A stretch of 64,000 bases of DNA from Progne subis subis. Taxonomy: Eukaryota; Chordata; Aves; Passeriformes; Hirundinidae. Within the stretch, counting starts at the first letter, position 1, and every line of letters begins with the position of its first letter. The position numbers were made by a program, and so were the translations under genes. The notes under the pieces were generated by a model, which saw nothing but the letters and a program-made list of their open reading frames with translations, ran no database searches and was not told the origin of the DNA. The DNA is taken from assembly GCA_022316685.1 (NCBI GenBank), contig JAKJHU010000047.1:1-64000 (forward strand), in the 5' to 3' direction. This document shows, piece by piece, positions 13,301 to 24,871 of this stretch.

Positions 13301-15371
13301 CCGATGCAAGCAGATTTCAGCAACGAAGACACCAAAGAGGAAGGTTGGTTGTGGGCTGGAGCTAGATGTTATCTCTCAGAGGGACCTCTGAGTATCACAC
13401 TCAATAACACAAATTCCATGACAGTGTAAACAAAATTTAACCCAGGTGAAAAGAATAAAGCAGAAAATGACTGAATTAAATGAAGATGACAGAGTGGAAA
13501 TGTTTTCTATAAAGATAATATATTCACAGCCAGAGGCATTTGGGTGGTTTGACACCAGTGGATTTTTTTTTATTATTATTTTTTAAGCCCTTTGATAAAA
13601 CAAATAATCACATCTACTCCTTGATTTTTTAGAGAAAATACTCTCCTTTTAAATATTAATAAGTTGAGATTTATATTGAATTTTAAATAACAGTAAGAAG
13701 TCCAACGTAGGTGTTGTTTGCTTTTTTAAAATCTCAAATTATTTCCGTACTGTTATTCACCTGAAAATTCTTACAGCTGCAATGCATTTACAATGTGAAG
13801 CCAAATTTGCAGTACATAAATTTAGAAATCCTCACATCTAAATGCTGTGATGCTGTCAGAGAAAATTAACAATGAAATAAAAAGCTTGAGCTATGAAGCA
13901 TCGCAGGGATAGAACTAGCTATGCTACATTATCTACCCATGACCCACATCCATCTAACCAGAGGCAAAGGGAAAAAAAATTAAAAATTCAAGAGCATCTC
14001 AATTATTTTCACCACTTGGTTACTCTTCCTTAAGCATCAGACAGCCTTCCTTGGCTCTAAAAATAAGGAATTCATGCAATCATCTAAAGGGACTTTATAT
14101 TCTAATTATCCACATCTCTGTAAAATAATAAATCATGGAGAGAAGATAAAATACGAAACTGGAAACGTATCAGCACGTTGTCTTCTTGCAGAGCTGACTC
14201 TACTCCTTCGGAGGTGAGATTAGAGAAGTAACATTTCGGAAAAATGCCACAGGTCTTGTAAAAGTCGTGACACGAACACTGCACCCAGCGGTGCTGCCCC
14301 CAGCAACAATGCACTGAGAGGGACCAGATGAAAAATGCCACAAGTCCTCTGTTCCTCAGTTATTTTTACTTGATGGTGCAGCCCTCATGTCATCTGTCAG
14401 GCATCCTCTCCCACCTCAGCCACCCTAAATCTACACACACGCACAAGACCTGTGCCTGCCAGAGATTAAAAAACAGAATTAGAATAATGAAAATAGGTTT
14501 TTTGTTCCACTTCTTCACTACTATATAAGAATCCCTCCCCGTGGGGGCTACTTGGAGTCATCTGCAAAATTCTACAGATCTAGAATATGTCGTTTCAGCA
14601 CGGATATTCATTATTATAAAACAAAGAAAAAGACATCAAAAATGCATAACTCTTCCGGCTAGTTTTTTTGTTGCTGCTTTTTTATTACTTATCTCCACAG
14701 AGCAAGTGTACAGAAAAACCACACATTGTGGTTTAGAATCAGTAACGTACAATTTCGACACAGACATCCTTGTTTTCTGAAAACAAGCAATGACCTACAG
14801 CCCACAGTACACACATAATGCTATGTTAGTCCTGAAAGCATATTTTAGCAGTATTTACAGTTACACTGAATTTAGATTAGATTATCTCACTTTCAAATTG
14901 ATTTCTGGAAGTAACAGAATGCTCACAACAACACTGGGTATTTTGGAGAGGGAAGTAGAAGTAAATGAGAATTCATGAATACTGTGATTATCTGCCAACA
15001 TTTACAAGCAATTTTTGCACTCCTTCCTTGGTCATTCTTAAGAGACATCACTTCAGGCACATACAAGCTGTTATACATCTATTACACATCCACAAAATAT
15101 ATAGGTGCAGCTAAAGGGGCTGCATGTGATTTTCTTTCTAAAAGTAGAAGGAAGCACATTCACCCAAGCCAGCCCTTAACAACAGAGCAACCATTTCATC
15201 TCTGCAGCATAAACTTGTCTTTTAAGGAAGCTTTACCTTGGCTCTTAATAACTCAAAGAATTAAAATCCTCTGCCTGGCTGTCTTAAGACAGCTCTGTCC
15301 TTGGAGATGACTTTGCCAAATTCTCAGGATCTTTACTCACAGAGGGATCCAAGACTTGTGATGAGTTTGTA

Positions 15372-15377
15372 CCAGGT
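15372..15377. repeat. Target-site duplication, left, LTR copy 1
   Basis: The hexamer ccaggt directly before the TG end is repeated directly after the CA end at 15935-15940. Confidence 0.8.
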
Positions 15378-15934
15378 TGCTGGCATTCTGGAAGCTGAGG
15401 AATTCCAGGCCTTCTGTGCTGATAGGCACTGACCCTCCAAGCAAACACTGCATTTGACCTGAGGCTGTGGAACAGCTTCCAAAATTGAGTGACAGCACTG
15501 GGATTGTGGGTGTGGAGTTTGAATAGAAGTGTGTGATAACACAGGGTGGAAAACACAGAGTTTAAGGTTTTAGTATATAATAATATATTTAAAGCAATAT
15601 GGAGGATTTAGTGTGTTGGCTAAGTCCTTCTTCTTCACCTTCTTCTTCTTGGTTTTGGGTCTTTTTTTCTAATTGGGTGAAAAGGGTCTGCATTGCGGAC
15701 TTTGGGTGGCCAAGAATAAATAATACAGGTGTCATCTCATTATTGGATAGTTTATGCTTAAAAAGACCTTGGAAAGGGTTCGAGACAGAGCCATTTTCTA
15801 CCTTGTTAGCTAGAGCTCACAGTGAGGCAGTGCTACAGACAGGAATTAATAAACACCGAGTCCGAACAGGAAACTGTGACTCCCGTGTGTTAATCCTGGC
15901 TCTAACACGAAGAAAAGAAGACAAAAAGCTCACA
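15378..15934 (+). mobile_element. Solo LTR of a class II-like endogenous retrovirus, copy 1
   Basis: A 557-bp element that starts TGCTGG and ends GCTCACA, flanked by the direct repeat ccaggt (15372-15377 and 15935-15940). TG...CA ends with a 6-bp target duplication are typical of class II (ERVK, alpha/beta-like) integrations. A second copy lies at 35308-35848. An AT-rich TATA-like stretch (about 15569-15590) and an AATAAA signal at 15848-15853 give plus orientation. No internal gag, pol or env sequence adjoins it, so it is a solo LTR left by recombination. It lies antisense to NELL1. Open frames of up to 143 codons overlapping it are not genes. The family name is not known to me. Confidence 0.85.
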
Positions 15935-15940
15935 CCAGGT
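15935..15940. repeat. Target-site duplication, right, LTR copy 1
   Basis: The hexamer ccaggt matches 15372-15377 and fixes the 3' boundary of the LTR at 15934. Confidence 0.8.
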
Positions 15941-18900
15941 CTTGCCAGGTTCATCCTTTGCTTTACAATGCCTGTTCCTAGCATCTTGGGGAACAGCTGC
16001 AGCAAATTTCATAAAACAGCTGATTATTAAGGTCAATAAACAACTCTAATATCCACTCTTTTTATATGACAAAGACACTAACAGTTGTTTCCAATTAGGA
16101 AGCAATCTCCATGGCCACAAATTGCCATTGCCCATCATATCAGTGCTATTGTATACAGCACCACAAAAAAAAGAATCTGTTTTAAATTATCAACATGACA
16201 ATTAAGATAGATTGTTATGGTTGACCTGCTCAAAACTGAAATCCATTTGCATTTGTTTGAATTATATAATTTTAATGTATTTTTCTTGTTTATCCTCTCT
16301 AAACTGGATCACAAATGAAGTATATAGTCATATGTGATACAATGCACTTTATAAAACACATTCTACAGTAACTCCTCAATCAACTTTCAGGATTGTCAAA
16401 GGTGTTTTGGTTACCCCCCCTTCTATGCTGTAAAAACAAACTAATAATGCTGCATATATTCAAAGACTGTATCCTTTCCTACACAATGTAGAGAAAAGAC
16501 ACTCTGTCCTGCTGCCTTACTTGTGGCAGCATTCCCAGAAAGCACAAATATCCACATCACGTGCCAATGTGATGTACACACAGAAAAAGGCTGGAATGAC
16601 ACTTTCCACTCTTTAGTTTTGTTCCTGTGCTTACGTTCCTCAAATGCTCTGTGTGTGCATGGTCTGACACATCAGAATGCCGGCATTAGATGGCCTTTGT
16701 TCTATCCTGAAACACTTTGGAACACTCTACACCACAACACATGGGGTTTTTCCTGTGAAGATTAAAATTCATCCAGCTGAAATCTTCAAAGCCACAAAAA
16801 TAAGATATCCCTAACCTTCCAGTTCCCACCAAGGTTTATTCATTCACTAGAGCAATTTGGAACTTGAGGATTGAACAATAGCTTCATCATGAGTCCAGAC
16901 ATTTAGAATCATCTACTGCTCTGGGAAGGAGCCAACTATAATTCCTAAGTGTTATACAATTTTTTTTAAAAACAGACAAACTACAACCCTATAATATATC
17001 CCAATATTTATAAAGCTTGATGCTCACAATGTCAGATAAGTGACCCATATATTCTGAATCAAATGTTACTTTCAAAATGTTTTCTGAATACATATTACCA
17101 CTTAATGTTCTTTCATTAATTGTATTTTTTTAAATTAATTTTCCTTGGCTAGCATTACATTGAGCTGTACTTTACATCATTATTAGACAACTGAAATCCG
17201 CACGACTGCTCGTAGTGCAAGTCAGCTTAACTGGGGTAAACACTGACAAAGCCTTTTTTCACTCTGTCAGATAAATTAGGTTTTCACAAAATCCCTTTTC
17301 CCCAAATTTAATAGGTCAAGGTTTTCAGCCTGTTTCAGTACAACTGAAAGTATAAATGAAAAGCTTATAAAACCAGAAAGCCTATAGGTCTTTACAGGTT
17401 GATAAAATATTTTGATTTTTACCTTATGCTTCTGATATGGTTAGTCCTAGGTATAATTTTTAATTTTTTATTCAAAAGTAAGGTTCGAATAGTGAAAAGA
17501 AAACATTTATGGAGTTACTCCCTGGTTTGGTTGGACTCTTTTCTTCATGGCTCTAAAAAAATCTATCTTTCCTTCATTAGAAAACAGAAATTGGTTATTG
17601 CACATACAGGCAGTTATTTTTAGCTTTTACTGACACAAGATTTTCCCCTCATTTTATTTCTCAATTTGGCTTAGAAAAAATGTCTATGCCCTTTAAGTCT
17701 GGCACTTAATATAGAGAAGTGTAAAGGAGAGTGGAACATGCAATCTAGAAATGTGAATATACTGTATATAAGTTTCTTTAACTAGACTGAATTTAGCATT
17801 CATGGAAAAAATCACATTAAATGCAATGAGGTGACATGTCTTCCATTTTTCCACAAGTTAACAGAGTAGCAACGTCAACTATATCACATTTCTCGCTTTG
17901 GATGTTCCTTCTCCCTGGAAGAATTTCCTCCAAAGGAGCTATTTCAATTTATTTTTACAGCGAATCAGTTGTCTGCTGAAGCTATACAGCAAATGGACTA
18001 AGTGACCAATTTAATTTTGTGGATTGTAGCGAGAAGATACAATAATGGATTTAACACAGCAGTTAATTTATTTAACACACAGTAAGGAAACTTTTAGCAC
18101 AACTAGGACAACCTTTTTTAACAAAGAAATGTGTCTTTATAGCGGCTGGACAAGGGAGTAGAGGACTACCTGCTTCTGTCACGCTGTATTTAATTCTTTC
18201 CACATTTGCAAACCATACATATCATGGAGGGGATTTGAAAAAATCCCCTACAGCCAATTCAGTGAGACAGATATTAAGATATAGAGAAATTCTGCTTAAT
18301 ATTAATCAGATTCTGCATCCTCAGTGACCCACCACCATCCATCTACACATGCAACCCTCTTTCATTTCATTTCATTCAGTAATGTATACACCTAATAAAA
18401 CCTGCTGAGAAAATATAAGGGATCGAAAAAAAACCAAACCAAAATCACATCTCTTCAAAAAGAAACACAGACTCACCACCCAAATCATCTCAAAAGGGAG
18501 GCCTTAGGAATAGCCAGGCATCATCACACTGTATCTCCCTAACCTGCGAATGATTAATGAATGCCATTGCTGAGGGAGGTGTTTCTGCTATCAGCACACA
18601 CACCTCAAATAGCATCAGCTGCGACCTCCGTCCACGTTGGAGATTTTTCTACAAAAGATTTCAGATGGGAAAATGGAAGAAAACTTCTGAGAGATGAATA
18701 AAAGCTTTACTTTCTCCACACAGTTAACGGAAAGAATTGAAAAAACACTGTGTTGGATATTCCAAGGGTGAAAACAAAACAATTTTAGGTAGGGAACAGA
18801 TGGGCTTTTCTAGAAAATTGAAGTCCCTTCTCAAGAAACAGCTTCCTTTAACTTCAGAATTCACAACCTGCCAGGGTTGTAACAGACACAAAACAAAAAT

Positions 18901-19389
18901 CTCTTGAAATGCACAGAGATTTTCCCCCAGTTTTAATGAGTTTTGGATGGATTGACAGGTTTTCCAGAGCTGGTTGTCACAAGAGGTAGACAGGACTCTC
19001 TCAGCTGTCCTGAGAAAATGAGTATCAGGGAAAAAGCCCCCTGTGTGGCCACACTGCTGTAGTGGGTGACCCTGACTAGGATGGGAGACACCCACCAAAG
19101 CCTCTCTGTCACCTCCCTTCTTAGCTGAACAGGTGAGAGAAAACACAGCAAAAGTTCATGAGTTGAGATAAGGACAGGAGAGATCATTCACCAAACAGTG
19201 CCATGGGCAAAAGAGGCCAGAATTAGGGATATTAATTGAATTTATCAATAAAAACAATCAGTGCAGGATAACGAGAAGTAAAAGAAACCTTGAAAATGCC
19301 TTCCCTCCACCCCTCCTTTCTTCCCAGGCTCTATCTCCTCCCCGTCAGCAGCACAGGGAGATAAGGAATGGGAGCAATGGTCAGCTCAT
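15941..19389. other. Unique intron sequence, no gene seen
   Basis: Mostly AT-rich, with runs such as 17118-17140. A short (TTTCA)n stretch lies at about 18359-18376. No supported feature otherwise. Confidence 0.6.
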
Positions 19390-20052
19390 CACAGATTGTT
19401 CCTGCTGCTGTTCTGGGAGAAGAGTCCTGCCCTGCTGCAGTGTGGGCTACCTCCCACGGGACACAGTTCTCCATGAACTTCTCCAGTGTGGGCCACTCTT
19501 CCAGTGAATGCAGTCTTTTCAGGGACACCCTGCTCCAACACGGGTCCCCTGGGGTCACAGCTCCTGCCAGGACCCTGCTCCAGCACGGGCTGCCCACAGG
19601 CTCACAGCCTCCTTTGGGCACCCCCTGCTGTGGTGGAGGCCCCTCCACGGGCTGCAGACGGATCCGTGCGTCCCTGTGCCCTCCCCGTGCTGCAGGGACA
19701 CGGCTGCCGCACCGGGGGCTGCAGGGGAGTCTCAGCTCCGGCGCCTGGAGCCCCTCCCGCCCTCCTTCTGCCCCGGGCTGGGTGTCTGCAGGGCTGCTCC
19801 CCGCACAGATCCTCACCCTGCTCTTCTCTGGCTGCAATTACTTCTGCACAACACCTTTTTCTCCCTCTTAAATCTGTTATCAGAGGCGTTACTCACAGCA
19901 CTGCTTGGCTTGGCCTCGGCTAGCGGTGGGTCTATCCCAGAGCCAGGGATTTGGCTCTGGGAATGGCTCTGCCAGATACAGAGGATTCTTCCAGAAGCTT
20001 CTCAAAGAAGCCACCTCTGTAGCCCTCCCCCTGGCCCCTCAAACCCAACACA
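19390..20052 (-). mobile_element. GC-rich bird LTR-like repeat, long copy
   Basis: A strongly GC-rich block in AT-rich surroundings, built partly of imperfect short repeats such as 'ctgctccaacacgggt' / 'ctgctccagcacgggctg' and 'ccacgggctgcag'. The right half, from about 19755, matches the repeat at 24590-24871 in order: 'gggtgtctgcagggctgct', 'ctggctgcaatt', 'cttaaatctgttatc', 'cttctc..agaagcc' and 'aaacccaaca'. From memory this is a common avian interspersed repeat with LTR character whose sense strand begins TGTTG...GGGTTTG, which here puts it on the minus strand, sense to NELL1. Exact family and left boundary are uncertain. It contains the longest open frame in the window (19508-20242, plus strand, 244 codons), which I regard as a by-product of base composition. 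Confidence 0.65.
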
Positions 20053-22814
20053 GCTTCAAAACTCATTTTCTGCAGGGGCTGACACAACTCACAGGACATT
20101 CTTTCCCCAGTCTATGGTAAAGAGAAAACAAACCAACCAACCAACACTGGAGAAACCACCAGGTCTCCTTCTAGGAAACCTAATCACCAACCATCAACAT
20201 AACCAAATATTTCTTCCACCTGTGCTCCAAAACATCAAATGAAAATATAGATCTTCATAAAGCATCTACAGATTGGAACTGAATCCTCGTAAGCAGTCAT
20301 GTAAGCAAGTAAAATACACATACTGGCCATACATTGACTGATAAACAGCACCAATACCATGCTAAGACTCAAGAGAAGAACCAACCTTCTTCCTCATGAC
20401 TTCAAAGCAATTTCACTTCTGAGCCTGAAAACCTTCACTGGTTTTAAAGTCAGTGACTCAAAAGAAAGGACAGGCTCATTCTAGCAAATTGTTGAAATAC
20501 CGTCTTGAAAATGAGAAAAATCTATTTAATCTCTCTTGAACTGAGTGTGCCCACAGCCCAAGTTGGCAATGAACAAGCAGGCTACTTATAAAGAAGCTGG
20601 GAGGCTGCAACACATGCAAGAGCAGTGCACGGGATCCTGATCAGAGTGTGAGTGCCTTCCCCGTGTTCCCAGCTCCAAAAGCACCTCTGCCTACCAGCTT
20701 ACAACAAGGTGATGTTGGTAGGGCTGCAAGAACCTGTCAATGGCCCTGCTGAACGGTGCTGTCCAGGTCCAAGAGAGTGCCACCAGACAAGAGCAGTGGC
20801 TGAGCTCACCCTCACACACCCACAGGCTTGCAACCAACCTAAGAGTAATTCACATTTAGAAGAGCGTAATTACCATCACAGGCTGCAAGCATCCATAACC
20901 CATCACAGAAACACCGGTGACATTAAGGCAAGGGTGCCACTCCATGTTACCCAGACAGCTATTTCAACTGAGTAATTTCTCTGACTGACATTGCTAAAGA
21001 AGGCAGAATTCAATTCAGATTCCAGGCTGAAAGAGGATACAGGTTCAACTGGATCTTTGATGACCAGAAGTGTTTAGGGCTTTCATTTCATGTCTCATTC
21101 AAAAGATAAATGAGTACCATTCTGAAGATTAGATTGCCGCCAAACAGAAAATGCCTCTTCAGAAAAAAATCAACTAAGAAAGGTAATTTCACTCTCTCAC
21201 ATATAAACTTTACCATTCAGCTTGTCTCTGAAACGACTGATCTACTTAGCAGATACTACAGGCTGAAAGAAATAATTCAGATGTTGCACATCTAAAGTAG
21301 TAGGAAACTCCAACTATTGAACTGTCTGAATTGCTAAATCAGAAGTTCCTTTTTAAAAGCAAGAAAATGATTGATGCATTTAGGAAGAACTCTATTTCTG
21401 CAAATGTGAAGGACTGAACAGATTTTTATCATAACATTATAAAAAGTTTGAAAATAACTTTGACATACAGTTCCTGGGGGTTGAGTATGACTATTATTTT
21501 AAAGTTGCTTCAATCATAATGGAACTAGCAAAGGAAATATTCGACCCGAACCACACGAGTTTCCTTTTATGCTTCATACCTGCCCTACATTGAGCACCGT
21601 ATTATTTTTACATCTTGCACATTCTTTCCCTGGGGACCACAGGCGTGAACAAAAGCCTAACAAAAGCAACAAGAATCTGCAGAGTGAGTTAGTGAGCACT
21701 GAACCTGGAACGGGCTTTAATGCCCCACTTTCTAGGAGACAGATTCACAAGTGTCTTTCAAACCCAATAGGTTTGAAATATATTGATGCTACTTATTTAT
21801 TTTTAATACGTTACCAGGCACGGTATGTTGAAAAAGTCCACTGTGAAGGGAATTCTTGGGGTACCTTACGTACTTTCTGCAGAAAAACGACACATCACTA
21901 GGAAGGACATGACAGACCATAAAAATGTCTCACTTGATACAGAAACAGCCTGGGAGGGAGAAAGTAATTTTCTAAGGTTCCATATCAGCAAAACTTCCTA
22001 TCTCATCTCTTCTCCGTAGCTACATATGAGTACAGCCCTAACCATAAACTTCTTTCCTTGACTCCACGCACTGCATGTAATTCAGCAGATTCTGCAGAGT
22101 CACCTCCTTTGGTTGTGGCCTCTTTGCTGTAGGGTAGCATCGTACAATTCATGAAATCTTCCTGGAGCAGACTGTTGAAAACCATGGGTGTTACTCTTGC
22201 AAAAACAGATACTCTGAAGGACTGAAATCCAGCAGAATTGTGGATGTTACAGAGGTTATGTCATTAAAGGGGGGATGGCACTCCCTTCAACAGGGGTTTA
22301 ACTCACATTTTCACCCTGCCTCCTTAGAGCAAAATAATTGGATAAGTTATCCTCATGGTACAAAATCTACAGTCTACATAAGTCACCTGAGAAAGTGATT
22401 TATCCCGTTTTATTCACCTTCCAAGGATTACATGAATGGAGACATGATCTTTTCCTCCAAATGTCAGCCCAGTGAAAGCAAGTGGCAGATGCTTCTGCAG
22501 TGATTAATTCTGATCAACATGGGAGAAGATCTTCCCCAAGAGTCCTGTAGCTGTGTGTTCTCCCTCCCTCCCACCCCTATGCTGTGTTTACAGGAGCTCA
22601 GAAAGAGGGGAAAAAGAGAAAGGAGCCCCACAGCAAGCCCTGGTGGGCTGCACAGCCACAGAGGGCTGAGCTGAGTGTCACCCACCCACAGAGAGCTGAG
22701 AGATACTCTACACAGGAGAGGGGATCCCAGGGACCTCCTGTCCTCAGTGCCAGCTTGCTGCTTACATTTACTTCATTTGCTTAAGGCATTCTGGTAACAT
22801 GACTTTTCCAGGGG

Positions 22815-22854
22815 AAAAAAAAAAATAATCTTATATTAAAAAAAGAAAAAAAAT
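22815..22854. repeat. A-rich low-complexity tract
   Basis: Three A runs of 7 to 11 bases, separated by taatcttatatt and a G. Confidence 0.75.
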
Positions 22855-23683
22855 GCAGGAAAACTTGACTTTTTGTCAGAATTATTAACACAATAAGCTG
22901 TACAACATCATTATGTTTTTCTCATGTGGTTTTCTCCAGCCCCTTCACTTGTCAGAGTATTTCTCAAAAAGAAATTGGTTTCTTATGCTGGTGTTGATGA
23001 ATGAGGCACATTTTCCCTCACTACACCTTGATTAACCTCAATGAAATCACTCATGAAATATGTTAGCACTCACTGTTTTGAACTTCAGCAGAAACATGGC
23101 TCCACACAATAAAATTCTCAAAGTTGTACATGTTTTCTTAAGAGACTTAATCGTCTACTCAGTTTGAACAGGATCTTACTCCTAGATTAGCTAGTTAGAT
23201 TAAGGAGTTCAAAATGGCATATTCATCAGGGGCAGCTTCATTACACAGATTGTTCCACACAAAAACCCCACTCTAGATGCTATTTTATTTCACTAGAGCC
23301 ATTTATTATTCATTTCACCGGATCCTAAGGCGTCCATTCAGGTGAAATTCCCATTGAAGCCAAGAGGATTCCTGTGTTAAAAAATTTTAAGCACCTCTCT
23401 ATGCCTGCTTGAGTTTTATTGAGTCTGGAGTTTTATTTCTAGGTTATCAGCAAATTTAAATATTCATGGTTGATTTTCCAGTCCAGAGCTGGCTATTAAT
23501 AAGAAAAAGTAAGGTGGCAAAGAGCTTATTAAACTCAGTAATGTTCCCTAAATACTGCCTGTAGCTGGAGAGCTTGAGGTAGTTTTTATTCAGTTTTTAG
23601 CTGGTCTGCTACCTAATTCTGGTACTTCTCTGCAGAATTACTGTTTTCCACTGATACAGGCAGCTGCCTGGAAAAAAAGGTGG

Positions 23684-23712
23684 TTTTTTTTGTTTTTTTT
23701 TTTTTTAAAAAA
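23684..23712. repeat. T-rich then A-rich tract
   Basis: Two T runs followed directly by an A run near 23707; may form a short T/A hairpin. Confidence 0.65.
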
Positions 23713-23787
23713 AGGCTTGCAAAGTCCTGGCAAAATAAGCTATAAATTATCATTACTGCACTGCACTCAAAAGCAGACTTGCTGGGG

Positions 23788-23805
23788 ATATATATATATA
23801 TATAT
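23788..23805. repeat. (TA)n microsatellite
   Basis: Nine alternating AT units followed by a T-rich stretch to 23821. Confidence 0.85.
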
Positions 23806-24521
23806 TTTATTTTATTTTTTTTATCACAGTAAAATGAGATGTCATTTGTAGTTAATTCACCATGAAGTTGGTATTTTAAAGCAACTGTCTTTTCTGTACA
23901 GTTCACATCACAAGGAAAGCTTCACATATGGATACTTCTTAGCTGCAAAATGGAAATTTCATTGACATATGACTATTTCTATTTGCTCAAATACAAATAT
24001 TTGCCCAGAATTTTGAATGCTTTGTAGTCCTCTGTTTTCTTTAAATAGATTCAATGGTCATTCTGACACTTGAAACAAATTTAAATCCCACTGCTTGAGT
24101 CCCCAGAATCCAAGAGGAACCTGAGGCAGATATGCCTGCACACAGAGTGGAAGATGTTCCTGGTGATAAACTGGACAGATGCTAAATTAGGGACTGAGAA
24201 CTCCGTGAAAGGACCAAAGCAACAAAGAATCAATCCCTATGCCTCAGTCTGAGCAAGGCTTTTGTACAAAATTTGGCCATTTAAGGTCTCAGCTGTAGGA
24301 AGTTCAGCATGAACACTGAGATTTTATATTTAGAGTAGAGAGTTTGCTGCTCCTAACTTGAACACGATGATCCTCCTGTAACACTCAATTAGAACGTGTG
24401 GAGGAATAAACATCCAACACTGCAGCATCAGCCAACAAAGAGAACAGGAACAAACAAAGCTCCCCCTCCCCAGCAATTTCCAGGTGCTGAGTACATGGCA
24501 AAGAGAGGTCCCAGCATTTTA

Positions 24522-24543
24522 TTTTTTTTTTTTTTTTTTTTTT
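24522..24543. repeat. Poly(T) tract
   Basis: A run of 22 T about 50 bases upstream of the short GC-rich LTR-like repeat. An overlapping frame with a phenylalanine run reflects this tract only. Confidence 0.85.
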
Positions 24544-24589
24544 GCCTGTTTAGTTAGGATAGCCTATATTCCTCACAGCATGCTCTTGT

Positions 24590-24871
24590 CTCAGCTGGGA
24601 AAGGCAGACACCTCCCCTGCCCTCCTTCACTCATCTGGGTGTCTGCAAAGCTGCTGTTCTCACGCTCTCACCCCTCTCTCCAGCTGCAATTGCTGCTGCT
24701 CAGCAACGTTTTGTGCCTTTCTTAAATCCATTATCCCAGAGGCAATACCAGTGTCCTGATGGACCTGGCCTTGGGACCGTCTTGGACAGGCAAAAACTTC
24801 TGGCAGCTTCTCCAGAGGAGCCTCCCTGCTCTCCCTCCCCTACCAGAACTTTGCCACAAAGCCCAACACAC
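24590..24871 (-). mobile_element. GC-rich bird LTR-like repeat, short copy
   Basis: Shares ordered blocks with 19755-20052: 'ctgccctccttc', 'tgggtgtctgcaaagctgct', 'ctccagctgcaatt', 'cttaaatccattatc', 'ggcagcttctcc' and 'gcccaacacac'. It has only the 3' half (plus-strand view) of the longer copy and lacks the GC-rich short-repeat region. A poly(T) tract lies just upstream at 24522-24543. Confidence 0.65.

Larger units (their letters stand above)
8178..15371. other. Unique intron sequence, no gene seen
   Basis: AT-rich intron with a poly(A) tract and a GGTT repeat. The open frames are short and featureless; no splice-flanked cysteine-rich exon was found. Confidence 0.6.
20053..24521. other. 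Unique intron sequence, no gene seen
   Basis: Contains an (AACC)n stretch at 20130-20145, an A-rich tract at 22815 and a TA microsatellite at 23788. Nothing else supported. Confidence 0.6.

Noticed and set aside
15599..16030. 143-codon plus-strand frame as a gene
   Set aside because: Most of it is solo LTR copy 1; it has no domain and runs past the LTR boundary by chance.
19508..20242. 244-codon plus-strand open frame as a gene
   Set aside because: It lies mostly in the GC-rich repeat, has no domain, and GC-rich sequence opens several overlapping frames on both strands.
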